DNA from: Paenibacillus alginolyticus DSM 5050 = NBRC 15375 | GTDB lineage: Bacteria; Bacillota; Bacilli; Paenibacillales; NBRC-103111 | Assembly (NCBI RefSeq): GCF_000422905.1 | Contig: NZ_AUGY01000019.1 | Span: 1 to 64,000, forward strand | Reading direction: 5' to 3' | Length of the DNA stretch: 64,000 nt | In this document: piece after piece, positions 17,301 through 24,813 of the stretch | Position numbering within the stretch: position 1 is the first letter of the stretch | Layout of the letters: each line of letters opens with the position of its first letter | Notes under the pieces: generated by a model | What the model saw: the letters and a program-made list of their open reading frames with translations, nothing else | What the model was told of the DNA's origin: nothing | Databases searched by the model: none | Program-made: the position numbers and the translations under genes

Positions 17301-18648
17301 AGGAGTCGCTCTGCGAGAGCAGGCGCTCTAGGCGCGGCACATCGAGCTCGTCGCCCATGGCTGCCATGGCGACGAGCTGCTGCGCGAGAACATCGAGGCT
17401 GCCCCGCGGGATGCGGATGGCCTCGATGTCGCGCGCCGCGATCCGCCGGCTGAGCACGGCCAGCTCCGGCAGCAGACTGCGGCTGCGCGCAAGCAGCACG
17501 CCGCGGCTGACGCTGCCGACGGCGTGGCCGGCCCGGCCAATCCGCTGGATGCCTGCGGCAGCGGTGAAAGGCGAGTCGATCTGGATCACCAGATCGACAT
17601 GGCCGACGTCGATGCCGAGCTCCAGCGACGACGTGGCAACCAGGCAGCGAAGCTCGCCGGCCTTGAGCAAGCGCTCGACCTCGAGCCGCTTCTCGCGGGC
17701 GACGCTGCCGTGGTGGCTCTTCGCGATCTCATGACCGACATGGTCATTGAGTCGCAGGGTCAAACGTTCGCAAAGCCTGCGGCTATTGGCGAAGATAAGC
17801 ACGGTGCTGCAGCCTTCCATGAGCTGCAGCAGGTGCTCGACAAGAGGCGTCCATATCGCCTCTTGATCAGCCCCAGCCCGCGCAGGTTCCGGCATCGTCA
17901 CCTGAAGGGCGTACTGCTTCTCGGCTTTGCTCTCGATAATGGCTACATGCCGCGGCTGTTCAGCTTCCCAGCCGCCAAGATAACGAGCGACCCGCTCGAT
18001 AGGCTTTTGCGTGGCAGACACGCCGATCCGCTGGACGGATCGCCCGCACCACGCGTTCAGCCGTTCCAGCGTGAGCGACAAGTGCATACCGCGCTTGTCC
18101 GCTGCCAGATCGTGGATTTCGTCGACGACGATTTGTTCCACGCTCTTAAGCATTTCTCTCGCGCGCGGGGAAGTAAGCAGTAAATACAACGATTCTGGCG
18201 TAGTCACCAGAAGATCTGGCGGCTGCTTCAGCATCGATGCCCGAGTGCTTTGTTTGGTATCGCCCGTACGAACCCCAATCGTGAGTCCCCGCCAGGCGGT
18301 TTCCTTTTCGAAAGAGGAAGCGGTCTCCTCAATTTCTGCCATAAAATGAATCAAATGATCATGAATATCGTTATTCAGCGCTTTGAGTGGTGTCACGACA
18401 AGGACGCGAACACCGGCTGTATAAATGTCCTCAAGTTCTTGTTTCTTTTTAATAACTCCGTCCAAACAAGGCAGTAAAGCTGCCAGTGTTTTACCTGAGC
18501 CTGTTGGGGAAGAGATGAGCGTGTGTGTGCCAGAATTTATTTGTTTCCAAGCCATCTTCTGAACATCCGTAGGTTCACCGAAACGAGAAGTAAACCAAGC
18601 CCTCAGAACGGGATGAAAATGAGATAGATCCAGCGCAATTTCCGTCAT
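14296..18648 (-). CDS. Large DEAD/DEAH-box helicase, Lhr family
   Basis: An ATP-dependent nucleic-acid helicase of about 1450 aa. The ATG at 18648 has GGGAG 9 bases upstream and is preferred to the one at 18684. Helicase motifs run in order: Walker A SSPTGSGKT (about residue 40), DEIH (about 180), SATQ (about 215), and motif VI QRIGRAGHA (about 365). The long rest matches the Lhr core plus winged-helix domains and an extended C-terminal region. Lhr proteins are implicated in DNA repair; the Bacillota versions are little studied. The segment at 17.2-18.1 kb is much richer in G+C than the rest of the gene. It is monocistronic. Confidence 0.88.
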   Translation of the reverse strand: MTEIALDLSHFHPVLRAWFTSRFGEPTDVQKMAWKQINSGTHTLISSPTGSGKTLAALLPCLDGVIKKKQELEDIYTAGVRVLVVTPLKALNNDIHDHLIHFMAEIEETASSFEKETAWRGLTIGVRTGDTKQSTRASMLKQPPDLLVTTPESLYLLLTSPRAREMLKSVEQIVVDEIHDLAADKRGMHLSLTLERLNAWCGRSVQRIGVSATQKPIERVARYLGGWEAEQPRHVAIIESKAEKQYALQVTMPEPARAGADQEAIWTPLVEHLLQLMEGCSTVLIFANSRRLCERLTLRLNDHVGHEIAKSHHGSVAREKRLEVERLLKAGELRCLVATSSLELGIDVGHVDLVIQIDSPFTAAAGIQRIGRAGHAVGSVSRGVLLARSRSLLPELAVLSRRIAARDIEAIRIPRGSLDVLAQQLVAMAAMGDELDVPRLERLLSQSDSFRELPRERWLAMLEVLAGLYPFVRPLIAWDRETGRLERLAATQMAALTGAGTIPQSTAYPVHHNDTGLHLGELDEEFIHESSVGDAFQLGTASWRIVRKRPERIYVQEADNRYSEVPFWRGESGGKSFELGVQTGQLWRELRDRLQPLPHTQADLDVQEWLMEHFYFDSEASHALIGLVRNQIAVNTVPTDTTVVIETFADENNQTHYILHSLFGRKLNRTWLMAIDKHLKQIGQTALYTNAKDNGIELIFPSFQESIIHAIMSISSTEAEQFVIESVAESGMFGAAFQRLAETSLLLSRSFTRMPAWIKRMRGQELMKEALPFKERFPLFQEAMRECLEEHVDIQHLQRILEAIHTGSIQFAVHRNHFPSPLAGQFKFDYVSQKLYESDALTQDLQVELLGFSRQMAADIFGSEAIRSTVSPQVIEAEEHKLALTDEPLTSAQEVFRYLKERGDSSLSELVKASSSSETTVTSWIHDLIGQGKAATAFFTKETRYICRDELEFYASLSDSMVARSFVFQRFADGRLSFKTADLAAHFEVEPAIAADWVQSSLQAGMLSIAPFADPEIEELWTSSKVASRLIRLSLQSYRRSGETVSPLTYLTHMPLRRKLADRTDVPGMEHLREIIDDLQGFFLPVSLWESVLFPTRQLSYRKQDLDTLCSSGQIVWIGRKEPDEKEGRIAFFLAESSSLYEPCLTVANQRAASHPELLRLLQEKGAIFLSKLGIETGRAPSSLLEDLLQLVWDGQAANDQFAPLRLHAAGASKKPDKFQSGLGRWYPLDSLLSPAFDKQSSAMQWTHHLLERYGIITKDLVSALCPFPWEAIQTALRQLEEWGLVVRGLFITDLHALQFASKEFITLLYQQTGNASASQHKFTLLSAVDPANPFGLIVPWPEVSNLSFSRKSGNYLALKGSEWLYWIENNGKRIYHIAPKANQNDDQITIVHELKSMFRQFLKQHQLRKIVIETWNGVRISEAPEQEYLKLLGAEKDRTNLVLWPSQLS

Positions 18649-18899
18649 TGCCTTCGCTCCCTTGCTCACAATTTCTTCCAACATAGCATATTGTGAAGGT
18701 CATCGCCAGCGGGACAGAATATGACAGTTTATTTACATCTCGTATGCTAAAGTGGTTAAAGATTACTTGATCATTTTATTGGATGGGTAAAGGAAAAAAT
18801 TTCAATGGAAAATAAAAGGCTACCCTCCTAAAAATAACCAATGAAACGAATTCTTTTGATACATGTAGTATTCAAATAAAGAAGGAGAGTGTGTAAAGC

Positions 18900-20921
18900 G
18901 TGACGTTCAAAAAAGTAATCGCGACAGGACTTGCTTTCGTTATGATCATGGGAAGCGGCACAGCAGTATTAGCCAAAGACAATGGAAATAAAAAAGATGA
19001 CAGTAAGGTTCAGATACATCTCACCTTTGACGATTTGCAATCGGCAGAATGGGCGATACGCTATATCGCGAGCTTAGCATCGAAACGTGTGTTTGAAGGG
19101 TATGAGGATGGTACCTTTAAGCCTCATAATACGGTTTCCCGAATCGAAGCGATTACGGCAGCCGTTCGTTTGATGGGATTTCGCAGCCAAGCAGAATCAG
19201 CAGCAGAAATGAGCACTCATTTGAATTTTAAAGATGCGGATAAAGTTCCTTCTTGGGCTGTCGGTTATGTAGCTGTAGCTTTAGAAAATGATTTATTCTC
19301 GGAAAATGATGACATGGTTCAGCCTCAAAAGGAAGGCGACCGGCTTTGGGCGACGACACTTTTAGTTAAAGCTTTGAAGTTGGAAGCTCAAGCGAAAGCC
19401 AAAATGAACACGACACTGCCATTTAAAGATGCGAAACAAATTCCTGCAGGCGCTGTGGGTTATGTAGCTGTTGCCATCGAGAAAGGTTTGATCGATGGTT
19501 TCGAAGACAACACGTTTAGGCCTAATCAACCGGTAACACGGGCTCAGCTCGCAGCTTTGCTCGATCGTACGGGCGGTCAATTGCCAGAGCAAGGGAATAA
19601 CACGATAAATGGAACTGTAAGTAGTGTTGTGACCAACAACACGCTTAGTATTACGAGTTCAGGCACAACATCAACCTATCCTCTGCATCCAGACGTTTTC
19701 ATTTATCGGAACGGGGCTAAAGTAAACGCATCTGCTTTACAGGTAGGGGACGTAGTGAAAGTACGCACATTTAATGGTCAAATTGTCTTCATCGAAGTGA
19801 CCAATGCCGTACAATCAATTATCTACAGCGGCACCGTAAGTGCGGCAGTTACGAATAATACATTGACGCTAACGAAGGCTGGAGCTACCTCTACGCTACC
19901 GCTTCATCCGGATGTCGTCGTTTATCGTAATGGCATTAAAGTGAGTGCGTATGACCTAAAAGTTGGTGATGAAGTTAACATTCGTACTTCGGATAATAAG
20001 ATCATCTACATCGAAGTCACTAAATCGATTGTACCTATTTCAAGCAGCGGTACGATTAGCGCGACCGTTAGTAACAATGTGCTTAAGCTTACGAAAGCAG
20101 GCGTTACAACTTCATACACCCTGCATCCAGATGTGGTCATTTATCGGAATGGCGTGAAAGTTACTGCTGCCTCCCTGCTGGTTGGCGATGAGGTGAATGT
20201 TCGCACATCCGACAATAAAGTCATTTTTATTGAAGTAACGCAAACGGCACAAGCCATTACGAATAGCGGGACAGTTAGCGCAGTTGTCAGCAATAATGTG
20301 CTTAAGCTTCAGAAGTCAGGTGTTACATTTGAGTTAATACTTCACTCGGATGTTATCGTCTATCGCAATGGGTTGAAAGTCAATGCTTCCGATTTGAAAG
20401 TTGGAGACGAAGTCAATATTCGCACGACCGAAAATAAAGTCATTTATATTGAAGTGACCAAAATGGTTCAACCCATTACAAACAACGGCACGGTAAGCGC
20501 CTTGGTGAGCAACAATGAACTGAAGCTCACGAAGTCGGGAGTTACAACTGTATTCACCCTTCATCCGGATGTCGTTGTTTATAGGAACGGTGTGAAGGTC
20601 AGAGCTGTTGATTTAAAAGTAGGCGATGAAGTCGATATCCGCACCTCTGATAATAAAGTCATTTACATTGAAGTCACCAAAATGATTGATGCGAATCTAC
20701 CATTCGATCTTTTAGGAAAGTTAAAAGGAACCACCCTCAATGCCCAAGGTGAACTTGCCACGATTTCCATTACTCAAACCATTAATGGTGTGGAACAAAC
20801 AACGATCTATCAGGTATCCTCTGGTGTCACGATTTCCGGCAACCTTGCCTTATTCAAGGAAGGCAATCTTATACAGCTTAAAGGCGTTAATAGGCTCGTA
20901 ACCAACATTACAATCAAATAA
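18900..20921 (+). CDS. Secreted SLH-domain surface protein with five tandem 73-residue repeats
   Basis: The 673-aa protein begins at GTG behind AAGGAGAG. A signal peptide covers about 1-25 (cut near VLA-KD). Three S-layer homology motifs follow at about 45-90 (VFEGYEDGTFKPHNTVSR), 105-155 (VPSWAVGYVAVALEN) and 165-215 (GLIDGFEDNTFRPNQPVTR); SLH domains bind pyruvylated wall polymer. From residue 238 five copies of a 73-residue beta-rich unit follow (pattern GTVSAVVSNN...LHPDVVVYRNGVKV...LKVGDEVNIRTSDNKVIYIEV), then a shorter related end. The repeat function is unknown; it may be a rod, adhesin or matrix component. Confidence 0.88.
   Translation: MTFKKVIATGLAFVMIMGSGTAVLAKDNGNKKDDSKVQIHLTFDDLQSAEWAIRYIASLASKRVFEGYEDGTFKPHNTVSRIEAITAAVRLMGFRSQAESAAEMSTHLNFKDADKVPSWAVGYVAVALENDLFSENDDMVQPQKEGDRLWATTLLVKALKLEAQAKAKMNTTLPFKDAKQIPAGAVGYVAVAIEKGLIDGFEDNTFRPNQPVTRAQLAALLDRTGGQLPEQGNNTINGTVSSVVTNNTLSITSSGTTSTYPLHPDVFIYRNGAKVNASALQVGDVVKVRTFNGQIVFIEVTNAVQSIIYSGTVSAAVTNNTLTLTKAGATSTLPLHPDVVVYRNGIKVSAYDLKVGDEVNIRTSDNKIIYIEVTKSIVPISSSGTISATVSNNVLKLTKAGVTTSYTLHPDVVIYRNGVKVTAASLLVGDEVNVRTSDNKVIFIEVTQTAQAITNSGTVSAVVSNNVLKLQKSGVTFELILHSDVIVYRNGLKVNASDLKVGDEVNIRTTENKVIYIEVTKMVQPITNNGTVSALVSNNELKLTKSGVTTVFTLHPDVVVYRNGVKVRAVDLKVGDEVDIRTSDNKVIYIEVTKMIDANLPFDLLGKLKGTTLNAQGELATISITQTINGVEQTTIYQVSSGVTISGNLALFKEGNLIQLKGVNRLVTNITIK
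19611..20705 (+). repeat. Five in-frame tandem repeats of 219 bp
   Basis: Repeat units begin at 19611, 19830, 20049, 20268 and 20487, exactly 219 bases apart each time with no insertion or deletion. Protein identity between copies is high while codons differ at many third positions, which suggests selection on the protein rather than a very recent DNA duplication. Confidence 0.9.
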
Positions 20922-20927
20922 TATGCG

Positions 20928-20971
20928 AAAAGAAGCCTATGGATTTATGATTCATGGGCTTCTTTTTTTTT
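20928..20971 (+). terminator. Terminator of the SLH-protein gene
   Basis: AGAAGCC (20931-20937) pairs with GGCTTCT (20957-20963), extended by an ATG/CAT pair, followed by a long T-run. Confidence 0.9.
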
Positions 20972-20985
20972 GCGAGAAGATCTGA

Positions 20986-21050
20986 CGAGAAGTCGATTTC
21001 CGGCTTCTCGGACTCTATGGGTGAGCTTCGGCTCGTGCTATAAGTTTTTT
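20986..21050. other. Two small hairpins in the gap after the SLH gene
   Basis: CGAGAAG (20986-20992) pairs with CTTCTCG (21004-21010). A GAGC-TTCG-GCTC mini-hairpin (21023-21034) is followed by TTTTTTT (21044-21050). They may be spare terminators; no gene is seen between 20972 and 21108. Confidence 0.35.
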
Positions 21051-21108
21051 TAGATTGGCCCTAATGAAGGACTATTAAGATTGCGATATTCTTTTTACAT
21101 GGAAGCAC

Positions 21109-21133
21109 AAAAAAAGCCCTTCAGTAATGGGCT
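21109..21133 (-). terminator. Terminator of the small - strand gene
   Basis: On the - strand AGCCC and GGGCT pair around an 8-base loop and run into seven T. It overlaps the last codons of the 61-aa gene, supporting that gene as real. Confidence 0.8.
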
Positions 21134-21306
21134 AATATAACAGCGATATCTCTATCATTAAATTGAAGGGTACCCTCTTCTGATTTCGAAAAGAAATATC
21201 CTCTGGATTCAATATATTGGCAAAGTCTAAGCAAAATTTTGGGTTCTATGTTTAGAAGTGTTGAAAGCGAAAAAATGTTTTTTTGATCATTGGTTGCTTC
21301 AACCAT
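21121..21306 (-). CDS. Small 61-aa protein with winged-helix/MerR-like look
   Basis: An in-frame TAA directly before the ATG fixes the start; AGGAGG lies 12 bases upstream. The pattern IFSLSTLLNIEPKILLRL...GTLQFNDRDIAVI (about residues 10-57) recalls the short helix-turn-helix plus wing of RacA/MerR-type DNA-binding modules, where a recognition helix is followed by a G-x-x-x-F-x-x-x-D turn. This is resemblance only. A terminator at its end argues for real expression. Function is unknown. Confidence 0.55.
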   Translation of the reverse strand: MVEATNDQKNIFSLSTLLNIEPKILLRLCQYIESRGYFFSKSEEGTLQFNDRDIAVILAHY

Positions 21307-21497
21307 TTAACATTATGACCTCCTTAGATTGAATTATATGTATCATAGTACATGCTCGAAGTCACTTGTTGTCGAAATATCGGGTTAACAAAAATTTCAA
21401 TATTTGGATGATTTCTAACCAGCCTGCCAAACATAAAAGCCCTTGATTCCTCTACAAGGAGGCTCAAAGGCTTACATGGATCCCTCTGCTGACGGAA

Positions 21498-21719
21498 TCA
21501 GATCTTTAATTCCCCAAGCTTGATCAGTTCTACAACCGCTTGTGAACGACCCTTTACGTTCAGCTTTTGCATGACGTTAGAAATGTGATTCCTCACAGTC
21601 TTTTCGCTTATGAAAAGCTGCTGCGCGATATCTTTCGTGGTTTTGTCTTGTACTAAGAGTTCGAATACTTCTCTTTCGCGGTTAGTAAGTAGAAATTTGT
21701 TTTTGTGGTCGCTGCCCAT
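21498..21719 (-). CDS. gerE: Spore-coat regulator GerE (LuxR-type HTH)
   Basis: The protein (73 aa) is essentially one GerE/LuxR helix-turn-helix: LTNREREVFELLVQDKTT, then ISEKTVRNHISNVMQKL and KGRSQAVVELIKLGEL. Length and sequence agree closely with Bacillus GerE, the last mother-cell regulator of spore-coat genes, which acts with sigma-K. AGGAGG precedes the ATG by about 16 bases. A sigma-K-like promoter lies 66 bp upstream. Confidence 0.95.
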   Translation of the reverse strand: MGSDHKNKFLLTNREREVFELLVQDKTTKDIAQQLFISEKTVRNHISNVMQKLNVKGRSQAVVELIKLGELKI

Positions 21720-21784
21720 GGATGTGTGTCACCCCTCCTTGCTCGGGTATTGGGAAATACAAGGTTTAGGGATACAGTCAAAAT

Positions 21785-21812
21785 TATTTTATGAAGGGCT
21801 GTTGTCAATGGT
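21785..21812 (-). promoter_or_regulatory. Sigma-K-like promoter of gerE
   Basis: On the - strand CATAAAATA (21793 to 21785) fits the sigma-K -10 CATANNNTA exactly, and AC (21812-21811) lies 17 bases upstream as the -35 core. In B. subtilis gerE is transcribed by sigma-K, so placement and function agree. Confidence 0.55.
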
Positions 21813-21911
21813 GCGGTATATGCATAAAAATAGGCGATATCCGCTTTTGAGTTTCTTTCCGAGGCGTGGTAAGCTGAAATGAAGCATTTCTTTTGAACGA
21901 AGGAGGCTCAA

Positions 21912-22616
21912 ATGATGTTCAAGCGGGATTATTTTATGCGGCAGATTGAGCAAATGACCGTGGTACTGCATCGCATCCTTTTTAATAAGGAACATATCCC
22001 ATTAGAAGATGCCCAGCAGCAGCTGGATGAAGCAAGCCGCCATCTCTTGGGGCTGAATATTCGCTCTTTACAGGCATTATCGAGTAAGGATATCCTTGAA
22101 TTATTGTCCTATCATAGCAGCGTGGATACCGCCAAAGCACTGGTGCTTAGCGATATGTTTGTAGGACACGGTGATCTGTTTCAGCAGCATGAGCAGACTG
22201 ACGAGGTTTATCACGCGTACTTGAAATCCGTTGATTTGCTGCTTCACCTTTCGCTCTCACCTGAGGTTGAACCTATGGATGAAGTGAACGATGAGATCAA
22301 ATCCCGATTGAACCAGAGCATGGAACGTTTACAAGGATGGATCATCCCGGAGGAGATCAAGAGGCTTCTTTTCGCGCATTATGAGAAACAGGGCAATTAC
22401 GCCAAAGTAGAGGATGTTTTATTTCATTATATGGAAGATCATCCGGACCGATCCGTCGTACTCGAACAAGGTGTAATCTTTTACGAAAAATTAATGGCTA
22501 TGGACGAAGAACTCCTGCAAGCAGGCAATTTTAGCAAAGAAGAAGCGTTGGATGGTCTGCTTATTATGAAGCAAAAATTGCAATCATTTAATAATCCTAA
22601 CATTTATAAATCGTAG
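21912..22616 (+). CDS. Conserved helical protein of unknown function (DUF6483-like)
   Basis: A soluble, mostly alpha-helical protein of 234 aa, starting behind AAGGAGG; an ATG three bases later is equally possible. It has no signal peptide or membrane segment. It resembles a Bacillales family named DUF6483 (start RDYFMRQIEQMTVVLHRIL). The helical pairs in the C-terminal half (YEKQGNYAKVEDVLFHYME) look TPR-like. It precedes a methyltransferase by 19 bp, likely in one operon. Confidence 0.7.
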   Translation: MMFKRDYFMRQIEQMTVVLHRILFNKEHIPLEDAQQQLDEASRHLLGLNIRSLQALSSKDILELLSYHSSVDTAKALVLSDMFVGHGDLFQQHEQTDEVYHAYLKSVDLLLHLSLSPEVEPMDEVNDEIKSRLNQSMERLQGWIIPEEIKRLLFAHYEKQGNYAKVEDVLFHYMEDHPDRSVVLEQGVIFYEKLMAMDEELLQAGNFSKEEALDGLLIMKQKLQSFNNPNIYKS

Positions 22617-22635
22617 AAATTGAAGGTGTGAAGAA

Positions 22636-23367
22636 ATGGCTTGGTATCAGAAAAGTTTTGGGAATGATTATTTAATCGTTTATAAACACAGAGATTTGCA
22701 AGGTGCTTATGATGAAGTGAAAAAAATGATTGATTGGCTTGGATTAAAGCAAGGGGCCGAAGTGCTTGATTTATGCTGCGGGATGGGCCGTCATTCAATG
22801 GCGCTGGCTGAGTTTGGTTACGATGTAACGGGCGTTGATTTATCCGAGGTGCTTTTGAATGAGGCGGTTAAGCTAGATGATGGAAAGCATGTAACCTGGC
22901 TGCGCGGAGATATGCGTGAAGTACCTCTCGATCGGCAATACGACGCCGTTGTGAATTTGTTTACTTCGTTTGGCTATTTTGATGAGGATGAACAGAATGA
23001 GAAGGTGCTTCATGAAATTCATCGGCTTCTAAAAGAGGGCGGCCGGTTCATTATCGATTTCTTGAATCCGGTTTATGTTCAGACGAATCTCGTTCCTCAA
23101 TCGGAGCGTACGGAAGAAGATCTATGGATTCGCGAAGCTAGAGCCATTGAAGATGGCTGTGTGCGTAAACGGATTGTAATTTCGCAAAAGGGTGCGCCTG
23201 ACCGGCATTATCTGGAGCAGGTCAAGCTATATGACCGAGCGGGTTTCGAGGCGATGCTGGTAAAAGCGGGTTTACATATTGATCATGTATACGGTGGTTA
23301 CGATGGGCAGGCTTATGATGCTGATACATCTAGCCGGTTGATTTTTGTAGGGCATAAGGAAGGATGA
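22636..23367 (+). CDS. Class I SAM-dependent methyltransferase
   Basis: A 243-aa Rossmann methyltransferase. Motif I is VLDLCCGMGRHSMAL (about residues 43-57), then the acidic VTGVDLSE (about 65) and LRGDMREVP (about 92). It resembles small-molecule methyltransferases of the Methyltransf_25 type; substrate unknown. It follows the DUF6483-like gene closely and ends 4 bases before the MBL-fold gene, so the three are probably co-transcribed. Confidence 0.85.
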   Translation: MAWYQKSFGNDYLIVYKHRDLQGAYDEVKKMIDWLGLKQGAEVLDLCCGMGRHSMALAEFGYDVTGVDLSEVLLNEAVKLDDGKHVTWLRGDMREVPLDRQYDAVVNLFTSFGYFDEDEQNEKVLHEIHRLLKEGGRFIIDFLNPVYVQTNLVPQSERTEEDLWIREARAIEDGCVRKRIVISQKGAPDRHYLEQVKLYDRAGFEAMLVKAGLHIDHVYGGYDGQAYDADTSSRLIFVGHKEG

Positions 23368-23371
23368 ATAG

Positions 23372-24355
23372 TTGGAAATGAACATCGTGACTGAACATAC
23401 GGATGAGATCACGCAAGTAAAGGTTCCGCTGCCCTTTCCTCTGCGTTGGGTGAATGCTTACCTCGTACGCGGCAGCAGCGGCTATACCTTGATTGATCCG
23501 GGGCTCCGCACCCCGGATGCGGAGGCGCTCTGGCAGCAGGTGCTGCAGGAGCGCGGGATCGGTTTCGAGCACGTGGAGCAGATCGTGCTCACCCACCACC
23601 ATCCCGACCACTACGGGATGGCCGGTTGGTTCCAGGAGCGCACAGGCGCGCCGGTTCTCCTCTCGGAGACCGGCCTAGCGCAGGTGCAGCTCCTATGGGG
23701 CCCGGAGCAGCCGATGTCGGCGCTGCTCCTGACGCTCTTTGCCCGGCACGGCTTCCCGCAGGACGGGCTAGAGGAGATGACGAAGCACATGGTGAGCTTC
23801 GTCTCGCTGGTGTCGCCGCAGCCGCAGGTAACGGTGCTGCGTGAAGGGCCTGTGCGCCTCGGGGACCGCGTGTACGAAGCCATCGAGACCCCCGGCCATG
23901 CCGCGGGTCATCTCTGCTTCTACGACGCCGCGGCGGAGGTGATCTTTTGCGGCGACCATGTCCTGCCGCAAATATCGCCGAACGTTTCCTTCCTCCCGCA
24001 GGTGGAAGGAAACCCGCTCGGTGCGTACCTCAGCAGCCTGCAGGAGATCGGCAGGCTGCCTGTGAAGATGGCTTACCCGGGGCACCGGGAGCCATGGTCC
24101 GGCTTTGGCGCGCGCGCAGAGGAGCTTGTGCGCCATCATCATGAGCGGCTTGCGCTCATGGAGGGGCAGCTAAGCGCGCCGCTTAGCGCTTATGAAGTGT
24201 GCCGTGCGACGTTCGGTGACCGGCTGAGCATACATCAGATGAGGTTCGCGCTATCGGAGACGATCGCTCACCTCATCCTGCTGGAAGCCGAAGGCCGCAT
24301 CCAACAGGTAGACCCCGCCGCGGAGCTCATTCATTATATAGCGATATCGAAGTAG
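23372..24355 (+). CDS. MBL-fold metallo-hydrolase
   Basis: The protein is 327 aa from a TTG start (8 bases after GGAAGG); an ATG at 23378 is the alternative. The metal-binding set is complete: THHHPDH (about residues 74-80), GHAAGH (about 175), GDHVLPQ (about 195) and PGHREPW (about 240), typical of the glyoxalase-II/RNase-Z-like superfamily. A C-terminal helical domain follows. The gene body (23.5-24.2 kb) is strikingly G+C-rich compared with its neighbours. It is the last gene before a strong terminator. Confidence 0.88.
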   Translation: MEMNIVTEHTDEITQVKVPLPFPLRWVNAYLVRGSSGYTLIDPGLRTPDAEALWQQVLQERGIGFEHVEQIVLTHHHPDHYGMAGWFQERTGAPVLLSETGLAQVQLLWGPEQPMSALLLTLFARHGFPQDGLEEMTKHMVSFVSLVSPQPQVTVLREGPVRLGDRVYEAIETPGHAAGHLCFYDAAAEVIFCGDHVLPQISPNVSFLPQVEGNPLGAYLSSLQEIGRLPVKMAYPGHREPWSGFGARAEELVRHHHERLALMEGQLSAPLSAYEVCRATFGDRLSIHQMRFALSETIAHLILLEAEGRIQQVDPAAELIHYIAISK

Positions 24356-24361
24356 CAGCCA

Positions 24362-24401
24362 AAAAGCCTCCAACCACAGGATTAGTGGCTGGAGGCTTTT
24401 G
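24362..24401. terminator. Terminator after the MBL-fold gene
   Basis: AAAGCCTCCA and TGGAGGCTTT pair with a CCAC/GTGG extension and flanking A/T runs on both sides. Confidence 0.9.
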
Positions 24402-24546
24402 TTTGTTGATAAACGCGCATGTCTCTGAAGGAGATCGAATCGATTGTTTATTCTCGTGTTTATGAAGTCACTTCATTACTTTCATTTCGTTCTCTTCGCC
24501 TCTACGCGGGGGCGAGTGAAGGCGTAACCAACCAACATTGGCACTA

Positions 24547-24730
24547 TTGATGCATAAAGTACATCAAATTCAGCCGATATTGCCATATTCGGACGAAATC
24601 ATGCAGAAAGTGCATCAAATTCTCCCGATAGTCCCCATTGTAGTTCAAAATGCTGATATTTGATGCACAAAATACATCTTCACTTCTGAAAAACGAAAAC
24701 TTACGATGATTTGATGCACTTTTTACATGT
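24547..24730. repeat. Four copies of an intergenic TGATGCA-NNN-TNCATCA palindromic repeat
   Basis: The gap at 24402-24813 has no gene. It holds four related elements: 24547-24580, 24601-24630, 24660-24680 and 24710-24730. The core is TTGATGCA, 3-5 A/T-rich bases, then NACATCAA, itself an imperfect palindrome. Copies 1 and 2 also share the extension AAATTC followed by CCGATA. Copies 3 and 4 lack that extension. The role is unknown; they look like a dispersed short repeat. Confidence 0.6.
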
Positions 24731-24813
24731 CTTTATTAGAGGCTAGAGAGTAGACTAGTTGTCTGCTATGTATAGTTGTTTTGGATATGCCCCTAGAACC
24801 CTTACAACCAACC

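Noticed and set aside
17524-18183. A 219-codon + strand frame opposite the helicase gene
   Set aside because: It is opposite conserved helicase motifs and arises from the G+C-rich codon pattern.
18864-18886. Imperfect inverted repeat TTGATAC...GTATTCAA before the SLH gene
   Set aside because: Arms differ in length and no regulator site is recognised; too weak to call an operator.
23611-24144. Several frames on both strands over the MBL-fold gene
   Set aside because: They are shadows caused by high G+C; only the + frame carries the metal-binding motifs.
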